From: Foliimonas ilicis
Lineage (GTDB): Bacteria; Pseudomonadota; Alphaproteobacteria; Rhizobiales; Rhizobiaceae
NCBI RefSeq assembly: GCF_039939195.1
Contig: NZ_JBDUUH010000001.1
Span: forward strand, 496,001 to 560,000
DNA: 64,000 nt
Direction: 5' to 3'
The translations under genes were made by a program, and so were the position numbers. How positions within the stretch are numbered: position 1 is the first letter of the stretch; each line of letters starts with the position of its first letter. This document shows, piece after piece, positions 43,475-52,346 of the stretch. The notes beneath the pieces were generated by a model. It saw nothing but the letters and a program-made list of their open reading frames with translations, ran no database searches and was not told the origin of the DNA.

Positions 43475-44344
43475 ATGCTTATTCGGCTTGGGTATGAAAT
43501 CGCCATCGAGTGCCAGCAACCCATGCCGGTGATCTCTCTGTTAGAAATACACAGCGACCGGCAGCCGGATATAAAGCGGCAGACGCGCGTACTGACTTCG
43601 CCGTCGATTCCCGGCCATCCCTATGTCGATCTGCATGGCAATTCGTGCCGCCGCTTCATGGTACCGGCCGGCGGGTTCCGTGTAATGTATGACGCCGTCA
43701 TAGAAGACAGTGGCAATCCCGATCAGGTAAATACGCTGGCGCAGGAAATGCCCGTAGAGCAGCTTCCAGACGATGTGCTCGGGTTTTTGCTCGGCAGTCG
43801 TTATTGCGAGACGGATCACCTCAGCAATCTTGCCTGGCAGTTGTTCGGAAACGTCCCGCCCGGCTGGGCGCGCGTTCAGGCGATATGCGACTATGTGCAT
43901 AATCGCCTGTCATTCGGCTATGGCTACGCCCGCTCCACGAGAACAGCGGCACAGGCAAATGACGAACGCGTTGGTGTATGCCGCGACTTCGCTCATCTGG
44001 CGATTACGCTTTGCCGCTGCATGAATATTCCGGCGCGCTATGTGAATGGTTATCTGGGCGACATCGGCATCCCGGCCGATCCCGCCCCCATGGATTTCAG
44101 CGCATGGGTCGAGGTATTCCTGAGCGGCAAATGGTACACATTCGATGCACGTCACAATGTGCCTCGTATCGGTCGCGTGGTGGTTTCGCGTGGTCGTGAC
44201 GCGACGGATGTGCCCCTGCTGCATAGTTTTGGCCCGCATAGGCTAAACATGTTCAAAGTGTGGGCCTATGAGCAGGAAAGCCATCCTGCAAAACCGCCCT
44301 ATCGTGGCGTCGACCGGACCGCGCGCACCCATATGCTTGCGTAG
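43475..44344 (+). CDS. Transglutaminase-like domain protein
   Basis: 289 residues. An N-terminal bacterial transglutaminase-like region (LIRLGYEIAIECQQPMPVIS) is followed by the cysteine-protease-like core: RVGVCRDFAHLAITLCRCMN with the nucleophile Cys near residue 170, and WYTFDARHN with the Asp near 225. The position usually holding the catalytic His (HAW) reads SAWVEVF here. No signal peptide. Activity is therefore uncertain; the family is common in Rhizobiales next to alpha-E-like and COG2307 genes, not seen here. Confidence 0.88.
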   Translation: MLIRLGYEIAIECQQPMPVISLLEIHSDRQPDIKRQTRVLTSPSIPGHPYVDLHGNSCRRFMVPAGGFRVMYDAVIEDSGNPDQVNTLAQEMPVEQLPDDVLGFLLGSRYCETDHLSNLAWQLFGNVPPGWARVQAICDYVHNRLSFGYGYARSTRTAAQANDERVGVCRDFAHLAITLCRCMNIPARYVNGYLGDIGIPADPAPMDFSAWVEVFLSGKWYTFDARHNVPRIGRVVVSRGRDATDVPLLHSFGPHRLNMFKVWAYEQESHPAKPPYRGVDRTARTHMLA

Positions 44345-44400
44345 GATTTCTATTGCCAGAATAGCATTGTAGGAATAAATGCCTTTGTGTGATGTTGGTT

Positions 44401-44844
44401 ATGCAAAGGCATTCTGTTGTCGTGCGCATATTCGTTTGCGCAGCGATGTCATGTGCTTTTTCGGCTGCTTCTGCGAAAGATTTCAAAGGGCCGGTTGAAG
44501 CCAGTGTCCTCAAAGTTCTGGACGGAGATACGTTTCTCGCGGAGGCACATATCTGGCCGGGTCATTGGGTGCGCGTGAATGTGCGTATTCGCGGCATCGA
44601 TACGCCGGAAATGCGCAGCAGATGCGTGAGCGAGCGCGATGCCGCATTGCAGGCGCAGGTAGCACTGTCCGAATTCTTGGGCGAGCAGAAGATTTCAATC
44701 TCGAACATAGGCGGCGCCAAATATCACGGACGCGTTTTGGCCGACGTGGAAACCGGGGACGGCTTGCAGGTGGCGGCTGCGATGATCGAGAGCCAGTTTG
44801 CGCGCGCTTACAGCGGCGGAAAGCGCAAAAGCTGGTGTGACTGA
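44401..44844 (+). CDS. Exported thermonuclease (SNase-like) domain protein
   Basis: 147 residues from ATG 44401 (ATG 44392 or GTG 44389 would add a few). A signal peptide (VVVRIFVCAAMSCAFSAASA) leads into a small SNase-like fold: VLKVLDGDTFLAEAHIWPGH near residue 35 and VRIRGIDTPEMRSRC with the catalytic-type Arg and Asp. An active-site Glu/Arg pair is partly recognisable in AKYHGRVLADVETGDG. A periplasmic or secreted nuclease-like function is inferred; activity is not certain. Confidence 0.83.
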   Translation: MQRHSVVVRIFVCAAMSCAFSAASAKDFKGPVEASVLKVLDGDTFLAEAHIWPGHWVRVNVRIRGIDTPEMRSRCVSERDAALQAQVALSEFLGEQKISISNIGGAKYHGRVLADVETGDGLQVAAAMIESQFARAYSGGKRKSWCD

Positions 44845-44852
44845 AATAGAAA

Positions 44853-44883
44853 AAGGCCGCTGCGCCAATGACGCAACGGCCTT
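44853..44883 (-). terminator. Intrinsic terminator on the minus strand
   Basis: AAGGCCG (44853-44859) pairs with CGGCCTT (44877-44883), and TGCG with CGCA inside (one mismatch). The T-run (CCTTTTTC) follows only on the minus strand, so the hairpin terminates the short transcript coming from about 45060, not mainly the nuclease gene. Confidence 0.75.
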
Positions 44884-44952
44884 CGTGTCTTCGTCCAAAA
44901 CGTGACCGTCAGCCGTGATGCAGAAACATCGCCAGCCGCGCGTCATGCGCCG

Positions 44953-45024
44953 TTAGCGGGAAGGCTGCTTCCCGAAAGGGCAATCCGTTGAGGCCACGCT
45001 TAGGAAAACGAAATCACTCGACAT
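44953..45024 (-). CDS. 23-codon ORF with exceptionally strong ribosome-binding site
   Basis: ATG 45024 begins MSSDFVFLSVASTDCPFGKQ and ends after PSR with TAA at 44953. The upstream minus-strand sequence AAAGGAGGTGATCC complements the 16S rRNA tail over the whole known anti-Shine-Dalgarno, with GGAGG 7 nt from the ATG. A minus-strand terminator follows 70 nt downstream. The coding identity is uncertain: it may be a leader peptide, a small protein, or a small RNA. No homologue is known to me. Confidence 0.5.
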   Translation of the reverse strand: MSSDFVFLSVASTDCPFGKQPSR

Positions 45025-45145
45025 CGGATCACCTCCTTTCAGTTCGTTGAACACACCAGCAATGTGGAGGTTGAAAGACGCGAGCGCAAGGGGCGAAATT
45101 TGTTAGATAAACTCAACTTTCGTAGACCCTTGCTCATTTGCTCTC

Positions 45146-47101
45146 CTACCCCTTTTTGTTCTGGCGGTTCGCTACAAGGTCATCCACCACTGCCGGATCG
45201 GCGAGCGTTGAGGTATCGCCCAGTGCGCCGAAATCGTCTTCGGCGATCTTGCGCAGAATGCGCCGCATGATCTTGCCGGAGCGGGTTTTGGGTAGGCCCG
45301 GGGCGAATTGGATCTTGTCGGGCGAGGCGATCGCGCCGATCTCCTTGCGGACATGAGCGATAAGTTCCTTGCGCAAATCCTCGGACCATTCGACGCCGCT
45401 CATCAGCGTGACGTAGCTGTATATGCCTTGCCCCTTGACGTCATGCGGATAGCCGACGACGGCGGCTTCCGAGACCTTGTCGTGGGAGACGAGTGCGGAT
45501 TCGACTTCCGCTGTACCCATGCGGTGGCCCGACACGTTGATTACATCGTCCACGCGACCCGTGATCCAGTAATAGCCATCCTTGTCGCGGCGGCAGCCAT
45601 CACCGGTGAAGTATTTTCCCTTGTAGGTCGAGAAATAGGTCTGGATGAAGCGCTCGTGGTCGCCATAGACGGTGCGCATCTGCCCCGGCCATGAATCGAC
45701 GATGCAGAGATTGCCGTCTGCAGCACCTTCCAGAACATTGCCTTCATTGTCGACGAGTTGCGGCTGGACGCCAAAGAAGGGACGCGTCGCTGAGCCTGCC
45801 TTGAGGTCCGTCGCACCCGGCAGAGGCGTGATCAGAATGCCGCCCGTTTCGGTCTGCCACCATGTGTCGACGATCGGCACTTTTTTGTTGCCGACGACAT
45901 TGTAGTACCACTCCCAGGCCTCCGGGTTGATCGGCTCGCCGACGGAACCCAGCACACGCAGAGACTTGCGCGAGGTCTTCTTCACCGGCTCGTCGCCTGC
46001 GCCCATCAGTGCACGGATTGCGGTTGGTGCCGTGTAGAAGATGTTGACCTTGTGCTTGTCGATGACCTCCCAGAAGCGCGAGGTCGACGGGTAATTCGGC
46101 ACGCCTTCAAACATCAGCGTCGTCGCGCCGTTGGCCAGCGGGCCGTAGACGATGTAGCTGTGGCCTGTGACCCAACCGACATCGGCGGTGCACCAGTAGA
46201 TATCGCCGTCGTGATAATCGAAGACATATTGGTGGGTCATCGAGGAGAAGACCAGATATCCGCCGGTCGTGTGCAGAACGCCCTTCGGCTTGCCGGTCGA
46301 GCCCGACGTATAAAGAATGAAAAGCGGGTCTTCCGCCTTCATTTTTTCCGGCTTGCAATCCGGTTTAACGCTGGCGACTTCGTCATGATACCAAAGGTCG
46401 CGGTCCTTCGCCCAGCCGACCTTGCCGCCGGTTCGGCGCACGACGACGACGTTCTTCACGCGCACATGGTTTTTTGCGGCGATGTCGATCGCCTTGTCGG
46501 TGTTTTCCTTGAGCGGGATCGTCTTGCCACCGCGCAATCCTTCATCGGCTGTGATGACGAAGGTCGATTCGCAATCGACAATGCGGCCAGCAAGCGCGTC
46601 CGGTGAAAACCCGCCAAAGACGATGGAGTGAATGGCGCCGATGCGTGTGCAGGCGAGCATCGCATAGGCCGCTTCGGGAATCATCGGCATGTAGATGGTG
46701 ACGCGGTCGCCCTTCTTCACGCCATGCTTTTTCATCACATTGGCGAGGCGGCAAACATGCTCGTAAAGCTCATTATACGTGATCTTCTTGTCGTCATACG
46801 GGTTGTCGCCTTCCCAGATGATGGCGGTCTGGTTGCCGCGCTTCTTCAAATGCCGGTCGATACAATTGTAGGAGACATTGGTCAGCCCGTCCTCGAACCA
46901 CTTGATCGCGACTTTGCCGTTGAACGAGGTGTTCTTGACCTTGGTGTATGGCTTGAACCAGTCGATGCGCTTGCCGTGCTTGCCCCAGAATTTGTCCGGG
47001 TTCTTGACGCTTTCGGCATACCATTTCAGATAGGTCTCGTTGTCGATCAACGCGTCCTTCTTCCACGCTGGTTGAACGCGATGGACATGAACTTCTGACA
47101 T
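45146..47101 (-). CDS. acs: Acetyl-CoA synthetase
   Basis: 651-residue AMP-forming acetate:CoA ligase, normal length. Motifs: P-loop FILYTSGSTGKPKGVLHT near residue 264, acetate/ATP segment VDTWWQTETGGILITP near 412, and the C-terminal PKTRSGKIMRRILRK with the Lys (near 607) that is acetylated by Pat-type enzymes and removed by CobB in studied bacteria. Start ATG 47101 has GGGAGG 8 nt upstream. It stands alone as a transcription unit. Confidence 0.97.
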   Translation of the reverse strand: MSEVHVHRVQPAWKKDALIDNETYLKWYAESVKNPDKFWGKHGKRIDWFKPYTKVKNTSFNGKVAIKWFEDGLTNVSYNCIDRHLKKRGNQTAIIWEGDNPYDDKKITYNELYEHVCRLANVMKKHGVKKGDRVTIYMPMIPEAAYAMLACTRIGAIHSIVFGGFSPDALAGRIVDCESTFVITADEGLRGGKTIPLKENTDKAIDIAAKNHVRVKNVVVVRRTGGKVGWAKDRDLWYHDEVASVKPDCKPEKMKAEDPLFILYTSGSTGKPKGVLHTTGGYLVFSSMTHQYVFDYHDGDIYWCTADVGWVTGHSYIVYGPLANGATTLMFEGVPNYPSTSRFWEVIDKHKVNIFYTAPTAIRALMGAGDEPVKKTSRKSLRVLGSVGEPINPEAWEWYYNVVGNKKVPIVDTWWQTETGGILITPLPGATDLKAGSATRPFFGVQPQLVDNEGNVLEGAADGNLCIVDSWPGQMRTVYGDHERFIQTYFSTYKGKYFTGDGCRRDKDGYYWITGRVDDVINVSGHRMGTAEVESALVSHDKVSEAAVVGYPHDVKGQGIYSYVTLMSGVEWSEDLRKELIAHVRKEIGAIASPDKIQFAPGLPKTRSGKIMRRILRKIAEDDFGALGDTSTLADPAVVDDLVANRQNKKG

Positions 47102-47380
47102 TCTTGGCTTCCTCCCTGCACTTTATTGCGGCCAGCGCGGCCACGAATTCGGGGGCATTATTAGCAATTCCTCTGCCGTCACAACATTAGACAAAGTGAC
47201 TGGACTCATATCCGGTTGCGTTTTTGAGCCAACCCTTGTCAGCACTCGCCGCGCTGTGCTGCCAAGTGTCTGTAATCAAAGGAAATTTATTTGCCGGCGT
47301 CGGCGATTTCAATACACTGTTAACGATCGGAGCGCAGGCTTCGGTTGTAGGCAAGGCAACAATTCTGCGGAGGGACGTAA

Positions 47381-47653
47381 ATGCGCGACTTCTCTGAAAT
47401 GGAACTCATGCTCAAGGGCTATGGGCTGACGACTGCCAAGATTTTCTACCACATGCCGGATCATCCGCATCTCCTGCAGCAGTTCATCTGGCAGGAATAC
47501 GATCTGGCCCCGAAGTTCCCGATCCTGCACGGTTTCATCGATTTCTGGAAAGAGAAACTGGAAGGCCCGCTTCACTCGGTGTGCTACACGCATCAGCGCC
47601 TGATCGCGCCGAATGAATGGCGTAATGTGAATGGGGAATTTGTGCTGAATTGA
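47381..47653 (+). CDS. usg: Usg family protein
   Basis: 90-residue Usg protein; MLKGYGLTTAKIFYHMPDHP and LQQFIWQEYDLAPKFPILHG are the family signatures, and the protein ends in a conserved WRNVNGEFVLN. Function unknown despite a historical label as tryptophan-synthase-like. GGAGGG precedes the ATG. It converges on the toxin-antitoxin module and is divergent from acs with 279 nt between that hold both promoters. Confidence 0.9.
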   Translation: MRDFSEMELMLKGYGLTTAKIFYHMPDHPHLLQQFIWQEYDLAPKFPILHGFIDFWKEKLEGPLHSVCYTHQRLIAPNEWRNVNGEFVLN

Positions 47654-47659
47654 CGGAGT

Positions 47660-48061
47660 TCAGAGAGCCCAGGGATTGAGAATTGTAACGCCGGTATCTT
47701 CGAAATCTGCGACATTGCGGGTGACGAGGACGAGGTCGTGAACCAAGGCCGTGGCTGCAATAAGCGTGTCGGCAGAGCCTCGCGTTCTTCTGGCCGTAAT
47801 GCGGCCCCAGGTCAAAGCGACGTCTTCGGTGACGGCGAGGATGCGGTCGGCGTTGTCGTGACGTAGTTCTCGCAGCCAAAGCTCAAGCCGCATGGCTCTC
47901 TCAGGCCCGGTACTTCGTAGCTTGATGATGCCCCGCTCGATTTCGCCAATCGTGATGACGCTGAGATTTACCGAATCCCGGTCGACAGATTGCAACCATG
48001 CTGTTGGCTCGGGCAGTAATCTCTGAACGTCCGAAACGATATTCGTATCGAGCAAGTACAT
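47660..48061 (-). CDS. vapC: PIN-domain toxin, VapC/FitB type
   Basis: 133-residue PIN nuclease. The acidic centre is complete: Asp5 in MYLLDTNIVSD, Glu in ITIGEIERGI near residue 40, Asp in SADTLIAATALVHD near 97, and Asp in TRNVADFEDTGV near 118. VapC toxins cleave tRNA or rRNA and inhibit translation; the target here is unknown. ATG 48061 overlaps the stop of the antitoxin gene by one base, the normal antitoxin-toxin order. Confidence 0.93.
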   Translation of the reverse strand: MYLLDTNIVSDVQRLLPEPTAWLQSVDRDSVNLSVITIGEIERGIIKLRSTGPERAMRLELWLRELRHDNADRILAVTEDVALTWGRITARRTRGSADTLIAATALVHDLVLVTRNVADFEDTGVTILNPWAL

Positions 48062-48315
48062 CAGAGATCGACGTCGCGGATCATGGTTTCGGAACGGCGA
48101 TTGATCTCTTCCGCAAATTCTTCATCCCAGCCGGGTCCACTTAGAAGATGCTCGACCAAGCTCTTCTTTTTGCCCGCGAGACGATCATACTCCTCCGCTG
48201 AAATGACGACGGCAGCGCGTTCTCCACGCAGTGTGACGGTCTGCGGTCCTTCGCTGCGTGCGCGCTGAACCACTTTCGAGAAATTGTTTTTTGCGTCCTG
48301 CAAATGCCAATTCAT
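48061..48315 (-). CDS. Phd/YefM-family antitoxin
   Basis: 84-residue antitoxin. The N-terminal DNA-binding part reads MNWHLQDAKNNFSKVVQRAR and VTLRGERAAVVISAEEYDRL, the Phd/YefM signature; the Glu/Asp-rich C-terminus should bind the toxin. The start ATG 48315 is fixed by this beginning. A 14-bp perfect palindrome lies 8 nt upstream, probably the site of autoregulation. Together with the PIN-domain gene it is a complete module. Confidence 0.92.
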   Translation of the reverse strand: MNWHLQDAKNNFSKVVQRARSEGPQTVTLRGERAAVVISAEEYDRLAGKKKSLVEHLLSGPGWDEEFAEEINRRSETMIRDVDL

Positions 48316-48323
48316 TGTAATCA

Positions 48324-48337
48324 CCAAGCTAGCTTGG
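48324..48337 (-). promoter_or_regulatory. Palindromic operator of the toxin-antitoxin module
   Basis: CCAAGCTAGCTTGG is a perfect 14-bp palindrome just before the antitoxin ATG. A TATATA-rich -10-like stretch (48341-48350) abuts it, so binding here would block transcription. Role inferred from position. Confidence 0.65.
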
Positions 48338-48379
48338 CTAGATATATAATTTTTTGGTTGAAAAATCAACTTTCCGGTG

Positions 48380-49042
48380 TCAACGACTGCCAAAAATAGC
48401 CGAACCGACGCGTACCGAGGTCGCACCAAAAGCGATGGCGAGTTCGTAGTCGCTGGACATGCCCATTGATAGCTTTTCGACGCCTGCCTGTTTTGCGAGC
48501 TTTTCGAGCAATGCGAAATGGGGGCCGGGGTTTTCATCGACAGGAGGGATGCACATCAGTCCTTCGATCTCCAGCCCGTGCGTCTCACGGCAGAGTTTCA
48601 CGAAAGCGACGGCTTCGTTTGGGTCTATGCCTGCCTTTTGCGGCTCGGAGCCGATATTGACCTGCACATAGAGACGCGGTTTGCGGCCCTGGTTTTCGAT
48701 TTCCTTCGCAAGCTCTGCCGCGATCTTTTCGCGGTCGATCGTCTCGATCACGTCGAACAGGGCGACGGCTTCCTTTGCCTTGTTGGATTGAAGCGGGCCA
48801 ATAAGGTGCAGTTCGAGATCGGGATATTCGGTTTTGAGCGCGGGCCATTTACCCTGCGCTTCCTGCACGCGGTTTTCACCGAACACGCGCTGGCCTGCTT
48901 CGATCACCGGACGGATTTCTCCTGCCTCGAATGTCTTTGAAACGGCGACCAGAATGGCACTGCCTTCAGGCCTTTTTGCTTCGCGCTCGGCTTTCGTGAT
49001 TTTCGCCTTCACGGCAGCCAGTTTTTCGACAGAATCGTCCAT
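48380..49042 (-). CDS. yggS: YggS/PLPBP family pyridoxal-phosphate protein
   Basis: 220-residue alanine-racemase-fold PLP-binding protein. SAILVAVSKTFEAGEIRPVI contains the PLP lysine near residue 39; FGENRVQEAQGKWPAL, LHLIGPLQSNKAKEAV and LSMGMSSDYELAIAFGATSV are typical. It balances intracellular PLP and amino-acid pools. ATG 49042 gives the family length; the longer frame upstream has no homology. Divergent from leuS. Confidence 0.95.
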   Translation of the reverse strand: MDDSVEKLAAVKAKITKAEREAKRPEGSAILVAVSKTFEAGEIRPVIEAGQRVFGENRVQEAQGKWPALKTEYPDLELHLIGPLQSNKAKEAVALFDVIETIDREKIAAELAKEIENQGRKPRLYVQVNIGSEPQKAGIDPNEAVAFVKLCRETHGLEIEGLMCIPPVDENPGPHFALLEKLAKQAGVEKLSMGMSSDYELAIAFGATSVRVGSAIFGSR

Positions 49043-49168
49043 GATTTTCAGACCTTGCAAAATGTCTTTTTGCGCGCACCGTGTACCGGCAGAGTTGACG
49101 GTACAGGCAAACCATGGTGAAGGTCCGCCCAAACCGTCGATTTCCGTCTTTTAAGTGAAAAAGCGTTC

Positions 49169-51784
49169 ATGGCAACCGAGCGATACAATCCCCGTGCAGC
49201 CGAACCCAAATGGCAAAAAATTTGGGACGAGGCAAAGCTCTACGAAACCAAGAACGACGATCCACGTCCGAAATATTACGTGCTCGAAATGTTTCCCTAT
49301 CCGTCGGGGAACATTCATATCGGCCATACGCGTAATTATACGATGGGCGATGTGGTGGCGCGCTACAAGCGGGCCAAGGGCTTCAACGTGCTGCACCCAA
49401 TGGGATGGGATGCGTTCGGCATGCCGGCAGAAAATGCGGCCATGCAGAACAAGGTTCATCCGAAGGAATGGACCTATAAGAACATCGCCACGATGCGCGC
49501 ACAGCTCAAGGTCATGGGACTTTCCATCGACTGGTCGCGCGAATTCGCGACCTGCGATGTCGATTATTATCACCGCCAGCAGATGCTTTTCCTTGACTTC
49601 GTCGCGAAGGGCCTGGTGACGCGCAAATCCTCCAAGGTCAATTGGGACCCCGAGGACATGACGGTGCTTGCCAATGAGCAGGTGATCGACGGGCGCGGCT
49701 GGCGCTCCGGTGCGCTTGTCGAGCAGCGCGAGCTGACGCAGTGGTTCTTCAAGATCACCGACTATGCGCAGGATCTGCTCGATTCGCTCGACGGACTGAC
49801 CGAATGGCCGGAAAAAGTCCGCACCATGCAGGCTAATTGGATCGGACGGTCCGAGGGCCTGCTGATTCGCTGGCCGGTTGCCGAAGGCACGGCAAAGGAT
49901 GGCGAGAGCGAGCTCGAAGTCTATACTACCCGGCCCGATACGCTTTTCGGCGCGTCCTTCATGGCGATTGCCGCCGACCATCCGCTGGCAAAAAAGGCTG
50001 CTGAAACCAATCCGGAACTCGCGGCCTTCTCCGACGAATGCCGCCGCATGGGTACTTCGGTTGCAGCACTCGAAACTGCCGAGAAGAAAGGCTTCGATAC
50101 GGGCATCCGTGTCGTGCATCCTTTCGATGATAGCTGGACGCTGCCTGTCTATGTCGCGAATTTCGTGCTGATGGAATATGGTACGGGTGCGATTTTCGGC
50201 TGCCCGTCCGGCGACCAGCGCGATCTGGATTTCGCGAATAAGTACGGCCTGCCGGTCGTGCCTGTGGTCATGCCTGAAGGCGGAGATGCCGCAACATTCC
50301 AGATCACCGACGAAGCCTTTGGCGATGACGGCGTGATGATCAACTCGCGCTTTCTCGACGGCATGACGCCCGAGAGAGCTTTCGGCGAGGTTGCGAAGCT
50401 GCTTGAAGAAAAGACCATCGGCAATCGCCCGATGGGCGAGCGCAAGGTGAATTTCCGCCTGCGCGACTGGGGTATTTCGCGCCAGCGCTACTGGGGCTGC
50501 CCAATCCCCATGATCCATTGCGACGATTGCGGCGTGGTGCCGGTTCCGAGGGCCGATCTGCCGGTGAAGCTGCCGGACGATATCGATTTCGATAAACCGG
50601 GCAATCCGCTCGACCGTCACCCGACATGGCGGCACGTGAATTGCCCGCAATGCGGCAAGGATGCGCGTCGCGAAACGGATACGATGGACACGTTCGTCGA
50701 TTCGTCATGGTATTTCGCGCGCTTTACGGCGCCGTGGGAAAACGAGCCGACCGATCCGAAGGCTGCCAGCGAATGGCTGCCGGTCGATCAGTATATCGGC
50801 GGCATCGAGCATGCGATCCTGCATTTGCTCTATTCGCGCTTCTTTACGCGTGCCATGCGCGAAACCGGCCATGTCGCTCTGGCCGAGCCGTTCAAGGGCC
50901 TGTTCACGCAAGGCATGGTAGTTCATGAGACCTACCGTTCGGCAGACGGTCGCTGGCTGGCTCCAACGGAAGTGCGGATCGAGCAGACGGAAAATCAGCG
51001 CACGGCTTTCGAGATCACGACCGGCAAACCCGTCGAAATCGGTTCGCTCGAAAAGATGTCGAAGTCGAAGAAGAACACGGTAAGCCCGGAAGAGATCACC
51101 GATGGATATGGCGCCGATACAGCGCGCTGGTTCATGCTTTCGGATTCGCCGCCGGAGCGCGATGTCGAATGGACGGATGATGGTGCGGCAGGCGCGCATC
51201 GCTTTATTCAGCGTGTCTGGCGTCTGGTTTATCTGGCTGCCGAATCACTTGGTAACGTCGCACCGCAGGCGGCGAAAACCGGTGATGCGAGTGTCGTTTC
51301 AAAAGCGGCTCATAAAATATTGAAAGCTGTCGGCGAAGACATCGAAAAGCTTGCCTTCAACCGTGCGATCGCGCGCATCTACGAATTGACCAATGTGTTG
51401 TCCGGCCCGCTCGGCCAGATTGCGCAGGCCGATGCCGATATGCGCGGCGCGGTGCGCGAGGCGGTCGAAATCCTCATCCATCTGGTGGCGCCCGTCATGC
51501 CGCACCTTGCCGAAGAGTGCTGGCAGGCAATCGGCGGAACCGATCTCGTCGCCGCGCGCCCATGGCCGATCTTTATGCCGGAGCTCGTTGTCGACGATCA
51601 GGTCACCTATCCGGTGCAGGTCAACGGCAAGAAGCGCGGGGATTTGACAATTGCTCGCGACGCGGATCAAGTTACCGTCGAGAAGGCCGTGCTCGAGCTC
51701 GATTTCGTGCAAAAGGCTCTCGAAGGAAAATCGCCCCGCAAGGTGATCGTCGTGCCACAAAGGATCGTGAATGTCGTCGTCTGA
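49169..51784 (+). CDS. leuS: Leucyl-tRNA synthetase
   Basis: 871-residue class Ia synthetase, typical length. The HIGH motif lies in FPYPSGNIHIGHTRNYTMGD near residue 48; the editing CP1 domain includes VYTTRPDTLFGASFMAIA near 250; KMSKS is in LEKMSKSKKNTV near residue 629, with WFMLSDSPPERDVEWTD following; the anticodon-binding domain ends the protein. The stop overlaps lptE by 14 nt. Confidence 0.97.
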   Translation: MATERYNPRAAEPKWQKIWDEAKLYETKNDDPRPKYYVLEMFPYPSGNIHIGHTRNYTMGDVVARYKRAKGFNVLHPMGWDAFGMPAENAAMQNKVHPKEWTYKNIATMRAQLKVMGLSIDWSREFATCDVDYYHRQQMLFLDFVAKGLVTRKSSKVNWDPEDMTVLANEQVIDGRGWRSGALVEQRELTQWFFKITDYAQDLLDSLDGLTEWPEKVRTMQANWIGRSEGLLIRWPVAEGTAKDGESELEVYTTRPDTLFGASFMAIAADHPLAKKAAETNPELAAFSDECRRMGTSVAALETAEKKGFDTGIRVVHPFDDSWTLPVYVANFVLMEYGTGAIFGCPSGDQRDLDFANKYGLPVVPVVMPEGGDAATFQITDEAFGDDGVMINSRFLDGMTPERAFGEVAKLLEEKTIGNRPMGERKVNFRLRDWGISRQRYWGCPIPMIHCDDCGVVPVPRADLPVKLPDDIDFDKPGNPLDRHPTWRHVNCPQCGKDARRETDTMDTFVDSSWYFARFTAPWENEPTDPKAASEWLPVDQYIGGIEHAILHLLYSRFFTRAMRETGHVALAEPFKGLFTQGMVVHETYRSADGRWLAPTEVRIEQTENQRTAFEITTGKPVEIGSLEKMSKSKKNTVSPEEITDGYGADTARWFMLSDSPPERDVEWTDDGAAGAHRFIQRVWRLVYLAAESLGNVAPQAAKTGDASVVSKAAHKILKAVGEDIEKLAFNRAIARIYELTNVLSGPLGQIAQADADMRGAVREAVEILIHLVAPVMPHLAEECWQAIGGTDLVAARPWPIFMPELVVDDQVTYPVQVNGKKRGDLTIARDADQVTVEKAVLELDFVQKALEGKSPRKVIVVPQRIVNVVV

Positions 51785-52343
51785 GCGGGAGAGAAAGTCT
51801 CCATTTTCAGTGTCCCGCTTCGGGGCAATCGCCGGATTGTTGATGAGTGCTGCGGCAATGTCCGCCTGCACCGTGCAGCCGCTCTATTCGAACAGCCCGT
51901 CGCAGCCCGGCTCGATGTCGAGCACCCCAGCGGAGCTTTCCTCAATTGCCATCAAGCCCGTCTCGACGCGCTACGGACAGGAAGTCCGCAACCATCTGAT
52001 CTTCATGTTCAATGGCGGCAAGGGCCAGCCTACTGATGCCCGCTATTCAATGAATCTCAGAGTGACGGCTGTTGCGCAGTCCGCCGCATTGGTGCAGCGC
52101 GCGACGGAAAGCGAGCCGACGGCAGGTGTCGTGACGATGACCGGCATCTTCAGCCTCACGGAAATCGCCACCGGCAAGGAAATTGCTCAGGGTCAGCGTC
52201 AGATAAGCTCGTCCTACGATCGCCCGCTTCAGGAATTTGCGGCGCTTCGTGCCATACGCAACGCGGAAGACCGTGCCGCGCGCGAACTTGCCGAATTGCT
52301 GCGCATCGGCATCGCGCAGGAACTGGCGCGCAAGCCACGTTAG
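51771..52343 (+). CDS. lptE: LPS-assembly lipoprotein LptE
   Basis: 190-residue lipoprotein, partner of LptD in inserting LPS into the outer membrane. The signal peptide ends in a lipobox (LLMSAAAMSAC, Cys near residue 32) followed by TVQPLYSNS, the LptE N-terminal pattern of alphaproteobacteria; AALRAIRNAEDRAARELAEL forms the conserved C-terminal helix. It overlaps leuS by 14 nt as in relatives; the usual next gene holA is not found here. Confidence 0.88.
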   Translation: MSSSERERKSPFSVSRFGAIAGLLMSAAAMSACTVQPLYSNSPSQPGSMSSTPAELSSIAIKPVSTRYGQEVRNHLIFMFNGGKGQPTDARYSMNLRVTAVAQSAALVQRATESEPTAGVVTMTGIFSLTEIATGKEIAQGQRQISSSYDRPLQEFAALRAIRNAEDRAARELAELLRIGIAQELARKPR

Positions 52344-52346
52344 ATC

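Noticed and set aside
44695..44946. 83-codon minus-strand frame following the 23-codon ORF
   Set aside because: It runs through the minus-strand terminator into the antisense of the nuclease gene, so it is unlikely to be translated as such.
45026..45040. 16S rRNA fragment
   Set aside because: Only the terminal 15 nt agree; the flanks are not rRNA, so it is a ribosome-binding site or decoy, not a broken rRNA gene.
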